Both the position numbers and the translations under genes were made by a program. Shown piece by piece: positions 15,387 through 22,824 of a DNA stretch of 37,938 nt. The stretch is from Streptomyces anandii JCM 4720 (GTDB lineage Bacteria > Actinomycetota > Actinomycetes > Streptomycetales > Streptomycetaceae). Below the pieces are notes generated by a model. The model was not told the origin of the DNA. It worked only from the letters and a program-made list of their open reading frames with translations, and ran no database searches. Numbering within the stretch: position 1 is the first letter of the stretch; each line of letters opens with the position of its first letter. The stretch is taken from positions 628,824 through 666,761 of the forward strand of contig NZ_BMVJ01000001.1 in assembly GCF_014650655.1 (NCBI RefSeq), in the 5' to 3' direction.

Positions 15387-15683
15387 CACTGTGAAAAATG
15401 CAGAGTGCGGTGTGACGCGATGGAAGGCCGTGGCACACTGCTCGCAACAGCACGTCGCGCGGCGCCAGTTGGGATCGGCGAGGACCCCCGGGTCTTCGAA
15501 GGGATCTTCGAATGGCGCCGCAGGGCTGTGCAGGCGAAAGGCGCCGCTGAGCTGCGCGGACCCCTGAGGACCGGGCGGGCTCACGGCTGTTGGCGCGGGG
15601 CCGTCCGGCTCCCCCGTGGGAGCGGGACCACGGCCGGACGGAAGCGTTTCTTCAAGAGCTGGACGCGTTGTCGGAGGTGGAGC
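15387..15683. other. Leader region of the WhiJ-like gene without a clear gene
   Basis: A ~300-bp stretch between the divergent operator and GTG 15684. Frames run through it but their codon bias and amino-acid content (Arg/Trp/Gly-rich) are not those of a protein, and none has a convincing start. The GGAGG ribosome binding site of the WhiJ-like gene is at 15673-15677. I could not identify a confident plus-strand promoter. Confidence 0.4.
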
Positions 15684-16544
15684 GTGAGCGAGCCGCGGTC
15701 GGCGCCGACCGTCGGGCAGGTCGTGCTCGGCCGGCGCCTGCTCGACCTGCGGGAGCGCGCGGGACTCAAGCGTGAGGAGGCCGCCCGCATCCTGCGCGTC
15801 GCCCCCGCCACGGTCCGCCGCATGGAGATGGCCGAGGTCGCCCTCAAAATCCCCTATCTGCAACTGCTGCTGAAGGCGTACGGAGTCTGCGACGAAGAGG
15901 CCGAGGGCTTCGTGCAACTGGCCGAGGACGCCAACCGCCCCGGCTGGTGGCAGCGGTTCCACGACATCCTGCCCGGCTGGTTCTCCATGCACGTCAGCCT
16001 GGAGGGCGCCGCCTCCCTCATCCGGTCCTACGAGCCGCACTTCGTGCCCGGCCTGCTGCAGACCGAGGGCTACGCGCGCGCGGTGCTCGAGTCGGGGGCC
16101 GTCGGCCAGACCAGCCCGGAGGAGACAGAGCGTCATGTCGCGCTGCGCATGCAACGCCAGGAACTGCTCACCCGTTCCGACGCCCCCAGGTTCTGGGTCG
16201 TGATGGACGAGACCGTGCTGCGCCGCCCGGTGGGCGGCCCGGAGGTGATGCGTGCCCAGGCCGACAAACTGCTCGAGGCCGCGAGTCTGCCCAATGTGAC
16301 GCTGCAGATCGCTCCGTTCTCCTCGGGGCCGCACCCCGGCACGTACGGGCCGTTCGTACTGTTCCGATTCGCCGTGCCCGAACTGCCGGACATGGTCTAC
16401 AGCGAGTACCTGACCGGCGCCGTCTACCTGGACGCGCGCAGCGAGGTGGCCACCCATCTCGAGGTCATGGACCGCATGGCGGCGCAGGCCGCCACCGCAC
16501 ATCGCACGAAGGAGATCCTCCGGGATTTCCGCAAGGAGCTGTGA
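15684..16544 (+). CDS. WhiJ/Scr1-type HTH regulator (XRE HTH plus DUF5753)
   Basis: 286 residues. Residues ~10-60 form an XRE-type helix-turn-helix (VLGRRLLDLRERAGLKREEA, ILRVAPATVRRMEMAE). The rest is a DUF5753-like domain with its usual signatures: IRSYEPHFVPGLLQTEGYARAV, ERHVALRMQRQELLTR, NVTLQIAPFSSG and MVYSEYLTGAVYLD. This family includes WhiJ and Scr1, regulators of development and antibiotic production that act with small DUF397 proteins. GTG 15684 has GGAGG six bases upstream; upstream extensions of the frame are non-coding. The DUF397 gene follows immediately (stop TGA, then ATG), so the pair is co-transcribed. Confidence 0.88.
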   Translation: MSEPRSAPTVGQVVLGRRLLDLRERAGLKREEAARILRVAPATVRRMEMAEVALKIPYLQLLLKAYGVCDEEAEGFVQLAEDANRPGWWQRFHDILPGWFSMHVSLEGAASLIRSYEPHFVPGLLQTEGYARAVLESGAVGQTSPEETERHVALRMQRQELLTRSDAPRFWVVMDETVLRRPVGGPEVMRAQADKLLEAASLPNVTLQIAPFSSGPHPGTYGPFVLFRFAVPELPDMVYSEYLTGAVYLDARSEVATHLEVMDRMAAQAATAHRTKEILRDFRKEL

Positions 16545-16835
16545 ATGGATCGCATCACGTCCCAGCCCGCGCCGCGCCGTCGCGGTGAGCGGATCCGCGG
16601 TGAGCGGATCTACAACGGCATGCCCGCGCGCGAGCTGGGCAGCGAAGGCTGGCACAAGCCGTGGAGCGGCGGCAACGGGGGCAACTGCCTGGAGGCGATG
16701 AAGCTGGCCGACGGCCGGATCGCGGTACGGCAGTCCACCGACCCCGACGGGCCGGCCCTCATCTACACCACCGACGAGATGACCGCCTTCATCGAGGGCG
16801 CGAAGGCCGGGGAGGCGGACTTCCTCCTGTCCTGA
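16545..16835 (+). CDS. DUF397 small protein (partner of WhiJ-like regulator)
   Basis: 96 residues. The C-terminal ~65 residues are a DUF397 domain: WHKPWSGGNGGNCLEAMKL, DGRIAVRQSTDPDGPALIYTTDEMTAFIEGAKAGEADFL. In the WhiJ/Scr systems this small protein antagonises or modulates the HTH partner; both toxin-antitoxin and anti-regulator roles have been proposed. ATG 16545 follows the regulator stop directly and has AAGGAG upstream. The ~25-residue N-terminal extension carries a duplicated RGERI pentapeptide from a perfect 15-bp tandem repeat (16581-16610); most family members begin nearer the GWHKP segment, so ATG 16620 is a possible shorter start. Confidence 0.85.
   Translation: MDRITSQPAPRRRGERIRGERIYNGMPARELGSEGWHKPWSGGNGGNCLEAMKLADGRIAVRQSTDPDGPALIYTTDEMTAFIEGAKAGEADFLLS
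16581..16610 (+). repeat. Perfect 15-bp tandem duplication inside the DUF397 gene
   Basis: CGCGGTGAGCGGATC occurs twice without a gap (16581-16595 and 16596-16610). It keeps the frame and encodes RGERI twice in the N-terminal extension. The lack of any mismatch suggests a recent slippage event. Confidence 0.9.
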
Positions 16836-16936
16836 ACCGAATCCTTTTTCCTCACTCAACCCCCTTATCCTGGTACTGACTTGATCATTGGCTTTGTTTC
16901 CCCCGCCCGCCTCACCAGATGCTCACGGAGTGCCTC

Positions 16937-17767
16937 ATGACCGGGACGCCCGGGCCCGATCCCCTCAACGCGACCGGTCCCGCCGGGATCGACACCAGCA
17001 GGCCGCATCCCGCGCGGATGTACGACTGGTATCTCGGCGGCAAGGACAACTACCCCGTCGACGAGGCGATGGGGCGGCAGATGCTGGAACTCGACCCCCG
17101 CGTGCCGGTGATGGCACGGGTCAACCGGGCGTTCATGCACCGGGCCACCCGCTGGCTCGCCGGGAACGGCATACGGCAGTTCCTGGACGTCGGCACCGGC
17201 ATCCCGACCGAACCGAACCTGCACCAGGTGGCCCAGCGGGTCGCGCCCGACGCGCGCGTCGTCTACTGCGACAACGACCCGATCGTCCTCGCGCACGCGG
17301 CGGCACTGCTGCGCAGCACGCCCGAGGGCGTCACGGAGTACCTGCAGGCGGACGTCCGGGATCCGGCGACCGTCGTCGAAGGGGCCAGGAAGGTCCTGGA
17401 CTTCGGCCGTCCCGTGGCCCTCTCGCTCGTCGCGCTGCTCCACTTCGTCTCCGACGACGACGGCGCTCACGAGCTGGTGGGCCGACTGCTCGCCGAACTC
17501 CCCTCGGGCAGCTACCTGATGATGACCCACGCCACCGCCGACTTCACCCCCGAGGACTCGGCGGCGGCCACCGAGAAGCTCAAGGCGGCCGGTGTCACCC
17601 TGGCGCTGCGCTCCCGCGAGCAGTTCACCCGATTCTTCGACGGGCTCGAACTCGTGGAGCCCGGCGTCGAGGTGGTCCACAAGTGGCACCCGGAGCTGGG
17701 CGAGCCGGTGCCGGGCCAGGAGGACGGGGTCATCCCGGGCTACGGGGCGGTCGCGCGCAAGCCGTGA
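16937..17767 (+). CDS. DUF574-family S-adenosyl-methionine-dependent methyltransferase
   Basis: 276 residues of the actinobacterial DUF574 family, whose substrates are largely unknown. Diagnostic segments are RPHPARMYDWYLGGKDNYPVD near the N-terminus, VNRAFMHRATRWLAGNGIRQFLDVGTGIPT (SAM-binding motif I), VVYCDNDPIVLAHA (acidic motif II) and SLVALLHFVSDDD. ATG 16937 is preferred over ATG 16919 because GGAG lies seven bases before it. Genes of this family often sit beside WhiJ/DUF397 clusters, as here. The stop codon lies inside the first unit of a 26-bp tandem repeat that continues into the gap before the gltD-like gene. Confidence 0.88.
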   Translation: MTGTPGPDPLNATGPAGIDTSRPHPARMYDWYLGGKDNYPVDEAMGRQMLELDPRVPVMARVNRAFMHRATRWLAGNGIRQFLDVGTGIPTEPNLHQVAQRVAPDARVVYCDNDPIVLAHAAALLRSTPEGVTEYLQADVRDPATVVEGARKVLDFGRPVALSLVALLHFVSDDDGAHELVGRLLAELPSGSYLMMTHATADFTPEDSAAATEKLKAAGVTLALRSREQFTRFFDGLELVEPGVEVVHKWHPELGEPVPGQEDGVIPGYGAVARKP

Positions 17768-17838
17768 CGCGATCCGGGCCGGGCGAGCCGTGACGCGATC
17801 CGGGCCGTGGCAGCCGTGACGCGAGCCCGGGCCGCGGC
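17761..17838. repeat. Three tandem 26-bp units spanning the DUF574 stop codon
   Basis: Units run 17761-17786, 17787-17812 and 17813-17838. The first two differ at a few 3' positions and the third is more diverged. Unit 1 contains the last codons and TGA of the methyltransferase gene, so the stop region was copied twice into the gap between convergent genes. Each of the first two units carries GATCCGGGCCG. Confidence 0.85.
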
Positions 17839-17841
17839 CGA

Positions 17842-19329
17842 CTAGACCGTCATCGGACGGTCGTACGGTCCGATCGGCGCCGGAAGGCTCGAACTGCCGG
17901 TGAGGTGGCGGTCCACCGCGGCCGCCACCGCCCGTCCCTCCGCGATCGCCCACACGATCAGCGACTGGCCGCGGGCCGCGTCCCCCGCGGCGAACACGCC
18001 GGGAACGTTCGTCGCGAAGCCCGCGTCCCGCGCGACCGTCCCGCGCGGCGTCAGGTCGAGCCCCAGCTGGTCCACTAGCCCGTCCGCGCGGTCGGGCCCG
18101 GTGAAGCCGAGCGCGAGCAGCACCAGGCCGGCCGGCAGCCTGCGCTCGGTGCCCGGCCGCGGGCGCCGGGCCGCGTCCACCTCGACCAGGTGCAGCCACC
18201 GCACCCGCCCCTCGGCGTCACCGGTGAAACGGAGCGTCGACGCCGCGAACAGCCGGGCGTCGGCGTCCGCCGCGGGCGCCGTGCGCAGCTCCCCGGCCTC
18301 CTGGTGCGCGGCCGAGAGCCGGTAGATTTTGGGGTACGTGGGCCACGGCTCGCTGTCCTCGTCGCGCTCCTCCTCCGGCTGGGCGTAGATGTCCAGCTGG
18401 GTCACGGACGCCGCGCCCTCCCGCACCGCGGTGCCCAGGCAGTCGGCCCCGGTGTCACCGCCGCCCACGATGACGACGTGCCGGCCCGCGGCCGACAGCG
18501 GCGACGCCTCGATGTCCCCCTCGCACACGCGGTTGGCCAGGGGCAGATACTCCATCGCCTGATGTATGCCGGACAACTCCCGCCCCGGCACGGGAAGTTC
18601 CCGCCACGCCGTGGCCCCGGTGGCGATCACCACCGCGTCGTAGCGCGCCCGCAGCTCCCCGGCGCCCACGTCCCGCCCGACCGCCGTGGACGTACGGAAC
18701 TTCGTCCCCTCGGCCCGCATCTGCTCCAGCCGCCGCTCCAGATGGTGCTTCTCCATCTTGAAGGCGGGGATGCCGTACCGCATCAGCCCGCCGGGCCGGT
18801 CGTCCCTCTCGAACACGGCGACCGTGTGTCCCGCGCGGGTCAGCTGCTGGGCCGCGGCGAGCCCGGTCGGACCGGACCCGATCACCGCCACCGTCCGGCC
18901 CGACAGCCGCTCGGGCGGGCGCGGCGGGGTGAAGCCCTCCGCCCAGGCGCGGTCCGCCACGGCGCACTCGACGTTCTTGATGGTGACCGCGGGCTGGTTG
19001 ATGGCGAGCACGCACCCCGCCTCGCACGGCGCAGGACACAACCGGCCCGTGAACTCCGGGAAGTTGTTCGTCGCGTGCAGCCGGTCGCTCGCCGCCCGCC
19101 AGTCCTCCCGGGAGACCAGGTCGTTCCACTCGGGGATGAGGTTCCCCAGCGGGCAGGCGTCGTGGCAGAACGGCACACCGCAGTCCATGCAGCGGTCGGC
19201 CTGTTTGCTGATGATCGGCAGCAGCGCCCCGGGAACGTAGACCTCGTCCCAGTCCCGCACCCGCTCCCCGACGGGCCTGCGGGGCCATTCCTGGCGGGGG
19301 GTGGTCATGAAACCCTTGGGATCGGCCAT
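17842..19329 (-). CDS. gltD: Glutamate synthase small-subunit-like FAD/NADPH oxidoreductase
   Basis: 495 residues, normal for the GltD beta subunit. An N-terminal Fe-S domain has CMDCGVPFCHDACPLGNLIPEWNDL and CPAPCEAGCVLAI; the FAD Rossmann motif is VAVIGSGPTGLAAAQQL and the NADPH one is VVIVGGGDTGADCLG, ending with GVFAAGDAARG. GltD passes electrons from NADPH to the large subunit GltB for glutamate synthesis. No gltB is adjacent: upstream is a DUF2293 gene and downstream a convergent methyltransferase. This copy may therefore be a lone paralogue serving another partner, and the gene name reflects family rather than proven role. ATG 19329 is the family start (MADPKGFM). Confidence 0.88.
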   Translation of the reverse strand: MADPKGFMTTPRQEWPRRPVGERVRDWDEVYVPGALLPIISKQADRCMDCGVPFCHDACPLGNLIPEWNDLVSREDWRAASDRLHATNNFPEFTGRLCPAPCEAGCVLAINQPAVTIKNVECAVADRAWAEGFTPPRPPERLSGRTVAVIGSGPTGLAAAQQLTRAGHTVAVFERDDRPGGLMRYGIPAFKMEKHHLERRLEQMRAEGTKFRTSTAVGRDVGAGELRARYDAVVIATGATAWRELPVPGRELSGIHQAMEYLPLANRVCEGDIEASPLSAAGRHVVIVGGGDTGADCLGTAVREGAASVTQLDIYAQPEEERDEDSEPWPTYPKIYRLSAAHQEAGELRTAPAADADARLFAASTLRFTGDAEGRVRWLHLVEVDAARRPRPGTERRLPAGLVLLALGFTGPDRADGLVDQLGLDLTPRGTVARDAGFATNVPGVFAAGDAARGQSLIVWAIAEGRAVAAAVDRHLTGSSSLPAPIGPYDRPMTV

Positions 19330-19470
19330 GGCCGTCTCCCTCGTGTCCGCGTACGACAGGGCCGTGCGACATCGGGCGGCACTCTTCCGGCCACGATACG
19401 TCCCACCGGCCCTGCGCGCAGAGTGTGCGACAGCAGTCTGTGACAGCGCTTTCCCGGGGCAGGACCGGGC

Positions 19471-20214
19471 TCAGCCGGCCTCGGCCGCCGCCTCCGCCGC
19501 AGGCCCTGCCGCCGGCCCCGGTCCGGCCCCCGCCTCGGCTCCGGTTTCGCGCCACGACCGCAGTACGGACCGCACCACCGGTGCGATCCGCCGCCGCGCC
19601 TCGGGGCGCGCCACCCCCGCCATCAGCAGGTGGTCGTACGGCGTCTCCCGGTGCCGTACGGACGCCGCGACCGCCGAGGTCACCGCGCCCTCGGACAGCG
19701 CCCGCCCCGCCGCGCTGCGCCCGACCCGCCCGCTGCCGCGCTCCGCGGCGTGCGCCGCGACGGCAAGGGCCCGCTCGGCCGGACAGCCGGGGTACAGCCG
19801 CCGGATCTCCGCCGCGAAGGCCGCCACGAACCGCGCGTCCTGCGCCGCCCGCCGCCGGGCGTCCCGCGCCCGCCGCCGGCGGCGAGCCTCCGCGTCCGCC
19901 AGGCACCGCCGCTCGGCCCGGGTGAGCGCACCCTCCTCCACCAGCAGCCCCTGACGTTCGTAGCGGCCCTTGCGCCGGTTGAACCGCACCACCACGGCCC
20001 ACAGCGTGCTCTCCTCCCGCGCCCTGCGCGTGAGCGCGGTGTCGCCGCGCGGCAGGAACACCAGGTGCCCGAGGTCGGCGCAGTCCGTGCAGCGGGGCAC
20101 GCCGTCCTCCAGCACCAGCAGGGGCTGCGGTCCACGACGGCACCGGGCGCAGTGCTTACGCCGCAGCGGCTGGACGACGACAAGTCCCGCGCGGGGCAAG
20201 GAAGCCGAGGTCAT
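19471..20214 (-). CDS. DUF2293-domain protein
   Basis: 247 residues. The N-terminus has a zinc-ribbon-like CARCRRG...CTDCADLGHLVFLP, followed by DTALTRRAREESTLWAVVVRFNRRKGRYERQG, a very Arg-rich helix (~105-125), and the DUF2293 part (FAAEIRRLYPGCPAERALAVAAHAAERGSGRVGRSAAGR). Function is unknown; the Cys motif and basic helix suggest nucleic-acid contact, by inference only. ATG 20214 is chosen because the frame upstream translates the 12-bp repeats and looks non-coding. It diverges from the uridine-kinase-like gene, and precedes gltD by 141 bp on the same strand. Confidence 0.78.
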   Translation of the reverse strand: MTSASLPRAGLVVVQPLRRKHCARCRRGPQPLLVLEDGVPRCTDCADLGHLVFLPRGDTALTRRAREESTLWAVVVRFNRRKGRYERQGLLVEEGALTRAERRCLADAEARRRRRARDARRRAAQDARFVAAFAAEIRRLYPGCPAERALAVAAHAAERGSGRVGRSAAGRALSEGAVTSAVAASVRHRETPYDHLLMAGVARPEARRRIAPVVRSVLRSWRETGAEAGAGPGPAAGPAAEAAAEAG

Positions 20215-20248
20215 GCCGGGTACATTCCCCGGCGCGCGCCCCGGCGCA

Positions 20249-20308
20249 CCCTTCTGCGCACTCCTCTGCGCACCCCTCTGCGCAGCCCTCAGCGCACTCC
20301 TCTGCGCC
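20249..20308. repeat. Five tandem 12-bp units between divergent genes
   Basis: Five contiguous units of consensus CTCCTCTGCGCA (TGCGCAGAGGAG on the minus strand) fill 20249-20308, with one to three changes per unit. They begin 35 bp upstream of the DUF2293 start and end 21 bp before ATG 20330, i.e. where operators would be. They could be protein-binding iterons or simple slippage. Confidence 0.85.
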
Positions 20309-20329
20309 ACCGGCCGCCCCTGACGCATC

Positions 20330-20980
20330 ATGGGCGCTGTGCGGCTCGAAGCGATCACCTGGGAACGGCTCGGCGACCTCCTCGCCGAGCGGCTGCTCGA
20401 CCTCGAGCCGGGTGACGGCGGCCCCTGGCCGCGCATCGCCTTCGACGGCGCCCCGGCGGCCCGCCCGGGCGACCTGGCCGAGCGGGTGTCGCAGGCGCTG
20501 CGTGTGCGCGGCCGCCCCTCGCTGGTGGTGGGCGCCGAGGGCTTCCTGCGCCCGGCCTCCCTCCGGTACGAACACGGCCACCACGACCCGGAGTCGTACT
20601 ACAACGGCTGGCTCGACACGGGCGCCCTGTGGCGCGAGGTCTTCGGCCCGCTCGAACCCGGCGGCGACGGCCGCGTCCTGCCTGACCTGTGGGACCCGGT
20701 CACCGACCGCGCCACCCGCAGCTCCTACGTCCCGCTCCCGCCGGGCGGCCTGCTCCTGCTGCACGGGCCGCTCCTGCTGCGGCACTGGTTCCCCTTCGAC
20801 CTGACCGTGCACGTACTGCTGACCCAGGGTGCCCTGCGCCGCCGTACCCCCGAGCCGGACCACTGGACCCTGCCCGCCTTCGAGCGGTACGAGGCCGAGA
20901 CCGACCCGGCGGGCACGGCCGACGTCCTGGTACGCGCCGACGACCCGCGCCATCCGGCCTGGCGCGGCCCACTGGGATGA
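20330..20980 (+). CDS. Uridine-kinase-like protein lacking a P-loop
   Basis: 216 residues resembling actinobacterial uridine-kinase-family proteins: RIAFDGAPAARPGDLAE where the P-loop strand should be, then LRVRGRPSLVVGAEGFLRPASLRYEHG, DPESYYNGWLDTGALWREV (lid-like, with Tyr/Asp) and LLLLHGPLLLRHWFPFDLTVHV. The Walker A Gly-Lys-Thr/Ser is absent (GAPAARPGD), so ATP binding by the usual loop is unlikely and kinase activity is doubtful. In-frame GTG 20339 is an alternative start, neither with a clear ribosome binding site. The methyltransferase gene starts 7 bp after its stop, so they are probably one unit. Confidence 0.72.
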   Translation: MGAVRLEAITWERLGDLLAERLLDLEPGDGGPWPRIAFDGAPAARPGDLAERVSQALRVRGRPSLVVGAEGFLRPASLRYEHGHHDPESYYNGWLDTGALWREVFGPLEPGGDGRVLPDLWDPVTDRATRSSYVPLPPGGLLLLHGPLLLRHWFPFDLTVHVLLTQGALRRRTPEPDHWTLPAFERYEAETDPAGTADVLVRADDPRHPAWRGPLG

Positions 20981-20987
20981 TCGCCGC

Positions 20988-21797
20988 ATGACGACCAGCG
21001 CGCCCGGAGAAGGCGACGGCTACCTGCTCGCCAACCGGCAGACCGAGGCGGGCGAGCGCTTCGACGCCTTCGCCACCCTCTTCGACCCCACGACCTTCCG
21101 CCACCTCGAGGCACTCGGCGCCGGACCCGGCCTGCGGTGCTGGGAGGTCGGCGCCGGCGGCACGTCCGTCGTCTCCTGGCTCGCCGAGCGGGCCGGCCCG
21201 GACGGCAGGGTCGTCGCCACCGACATCGACACCTCGCTGGTCGCCGCGGCCGCGGGCCCCACGGTCGAGGTGCGCGTCCATGACGTCGGCGCCGACGAAC
21301 CGCCGGGGGAGGACTTCGACCTGGTGCACGCCCGGCTCGTCCTGGTCCACGTCCCGGACCGGGAGCGGGCGCTGCGGTCCATGATCAGCGCGCTGCGGCC
21401 CGGCGGCCGGCTGCTGCTGGAGGACGCGGACCCGGCGCTCCAGCCCCTGCTGTGCCCCGACGAGCACGGCCCGGCCGAGGAACTCGCCAACCGGCTGCGG
21501 CGCGGCTTCCGCCGGCTCCTCGCCGACCGCGGAGCCGACCTGTCGTACGGGCGCAGGCTGCCGCGTCTGCTGCGGGAGGCGGGCCTGGGACAGGTGGAGG
21601 CCGACGCGTACTTCCCGGTCACCTCGGCCGCCTGCGCGGCCCTGGAGTCCGCCACGGTCCGCCAGATCCGCGCCCGCCTCGTCGCCGCGGGTCTGGCCAC
21701 CGACGAGGAGATCGACCGGCACCTGGCCAACGTCGCCTCCGGCACCATGGACCTGGCCACGGCACCGATGATCTCGGCCTGGGGCCGGAAGGAATAG
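20988..21797 (+). CDS. Class I SAM-dependent methyltransferase
   Basis: 269 residues. Motif I is CWEVGAGGTSVVSWLAE with GPDGRVVATDID (motif II), then DFDLVHARLVLVHVPDRERAL and LRPGGRLLLEDADPAL, the usual order of a UbiE/MenG-like Rossmann methyltransferase. The N-terminal GDGYLLANRQTEAGERFDAFATLFDP segment is common in Streptomyces secondary-metabolite-type methyltransferases. No biosynthetic cluster is nearby, so the substrate is unknown. ATG 20988 lies just after the upstream gene's TGA; the longer frame back to 20829 overlaps that gene and is not coding. Confidence 0.85.
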   Translation: MTTSAPGEGDGYLLANRQTEAGERFDAFATLFDPTTFRHLEALGAGPGLRCWEVGAGGTSVVSWLAERAGPDGRVVATDIDTSLVAAAAGPTVEVRVHDVGADEPPGEDFDLVHARLVLVHVPDRERALRSMISALRPGGRLLLEDADPALQPLLCPDEHGPAEELANRLRRGFRRLLADRGADLSYGRRLPRLLREAGLGQVEADAYFPVTSAACAALESATVRQIRARLVAAGLATDEEIDRHLANVASGTMDLATAPMISAWGRKE

Positions 21798-21831
21798 CCG
21801 CTCCCGCCGGCCCTGCGGGAACCCGTCCGGA

Positions 21832-22824
21832 TCAGCCGGGCGGCCTCCCTCCCACCCGTGTCACCGCGAGCGCGCCCGCCCGGCAGCCCGCCGCCGCGGC
21901 CTCCTCCGGCGTGGCGCCGCCGAGCAGCGCGGCGAGGAAACCTCCCGTGAAGGCGTCACCGGCGCCCGTGGTGTCACGGGCCGCGGCCGGCACGGCGGGC
22001 ACGCGGGCGCGCACGGCGCCCGACCCGGCCACGAGTGCGCCTGCCTGGCCCTGCTTGGCCACCACCAGCGGAAAGTGCCGGCTCAGCTTGGCCGCCGCGT
22101 CCGCCGGATCGGGCAGACCGGTGAGCAGGCACGCCTCGTCCCGGCTCGGCAGCAGAACGTCCACGCCCTGGGCGAGGGCCAGGAACCGGTCCGCTCCCAG
22201 CGCGCCGAGGAACCCCGCCGAGGCCGGGTCCAGGCTGACCGGCACCCCACGCGCGCGTGCCGAGGCGACGGCGGCGGATACCAGGGCACGGCTCGGCGCG
22301 GAGAAGAGCAGGTAGCCCGACAGATGCAGCCGGGCCACCCCGTCGAGCAGCGCCTCGGACCAGTCACCGGGGTCCAGCCGCAGGGACGCCCCGCTGTCGG
22401 TGAGGAACGTGCGCTCGGCCGCGGAGGCCGCGTCGACCAGGCAGATCACCGTCCCGGTCGGCGCGCGGGGGTCCACCACCAGCCGGGGACGCACCCCGGC
22501 GGCGATCAGCTCCCGCTCGTGCCAGGCGGCCGCGTCCGAGCCCACCCGGCCGAGCAGCCGTACGTCCGGGCACCCCTGACGCACCGCCCAGCAGGCCACG
22601 TTGGCCCCCGCGCCGCCGGGCACCGTCCGGATCGAGGCGACCGTGTCCGTCCCTGCCGCGAGCGGCCCCCGGTGCCGCGCCACGACATCGGTCACGACAT
22701 CGCCGACCACCAGCAGCCCCACCCCATCGCCCGCCCCGGCACCGGCACTCGGGCCCGCACCGGCACTCGGGCCCGCACCGGCACTCGGGCCCGCATCGGC
22801 CTCCGGGTCCCCTCCCGTGGTCAC
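21832..22824 (-). CDS. psuK: PfkB-family sugar/nucleoside kinase, likely pseudouridine kinase
   Basis: 330 residues. PfkB motifs: N-terminal GGAGANVACWAVRQG and the C-terminal active site DTTGAGDAFTGGFLAALL with its catalytic Asp. The GTG at 22824 overlaps the glycosidase stop (GTGA), implying coupled translation; PsuK phosphorylates pseudouridine to the 5'-phosphate that PsuG cleaves. Residues ~10-27 are encoded by three 18-bp repeats (GPSAGA units), unusual for this family, whose fold begins near LLVVGDVV. An internal GTG at 22722 would skip the repeat. Assignment to pseudouridine rather than ribose or adenosine rests on the PsuG neighbour. Confidence 0.8.
   Translation of the reverse strand: MTTGGDPEADAGPSAGAGPSAGAGPSAGAGAGDGVGLLVVGDVVTDVVARHRGPLAAGTDTVASIRTVPGGAGANVACWAVRQGCPDVRLLGRVGSDAAAWHERELIAAGVRPRLVVDPRAPTGTVICLVDAASAAERTFLTDSGASLRLDPGDWSEALLDGVARLHLSGYLLFSAPSRALVSAAVASARARGVPVSLDPASAGFLGALGADRFLALAQGVDVLLPSRDEACLLTGLPDPADAAAKLSRHFPLVVAKQGQAGALVAGSGAVRARVPAVPAAARDTTGAGDAFTGGFLAALLGGATPEEAAAAGCRAGALAVTRVGGRPPG
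22744..22797. repeat. Three tandem 18-bp units in the 5' end of the PfkB gene
   Basis: GGCACTCGGGCCCGCACC (plus strand) is repeated at 22744-22761, 22762-22779 and 22780-22797, the last with one change. On the coding strand it gives Gly-Pro-Ser-Ala-Gly-Ala repeats before the conserved fold begins. The period is a multiple of three. Confidence 0.9.

Noticed and set aside
19441..19454. LacI-family operator-like TGACAGCGCTTTCC upstream of gltD
   Set aside because: Only an approximate match, over 110 bp from the start, and no LacI-type gene nearby; likely chance.
20249..20308. CRISPR-like array
   Set aside because: 12-bp units directly abut with no spacers, so this is a simple tandem repeat.
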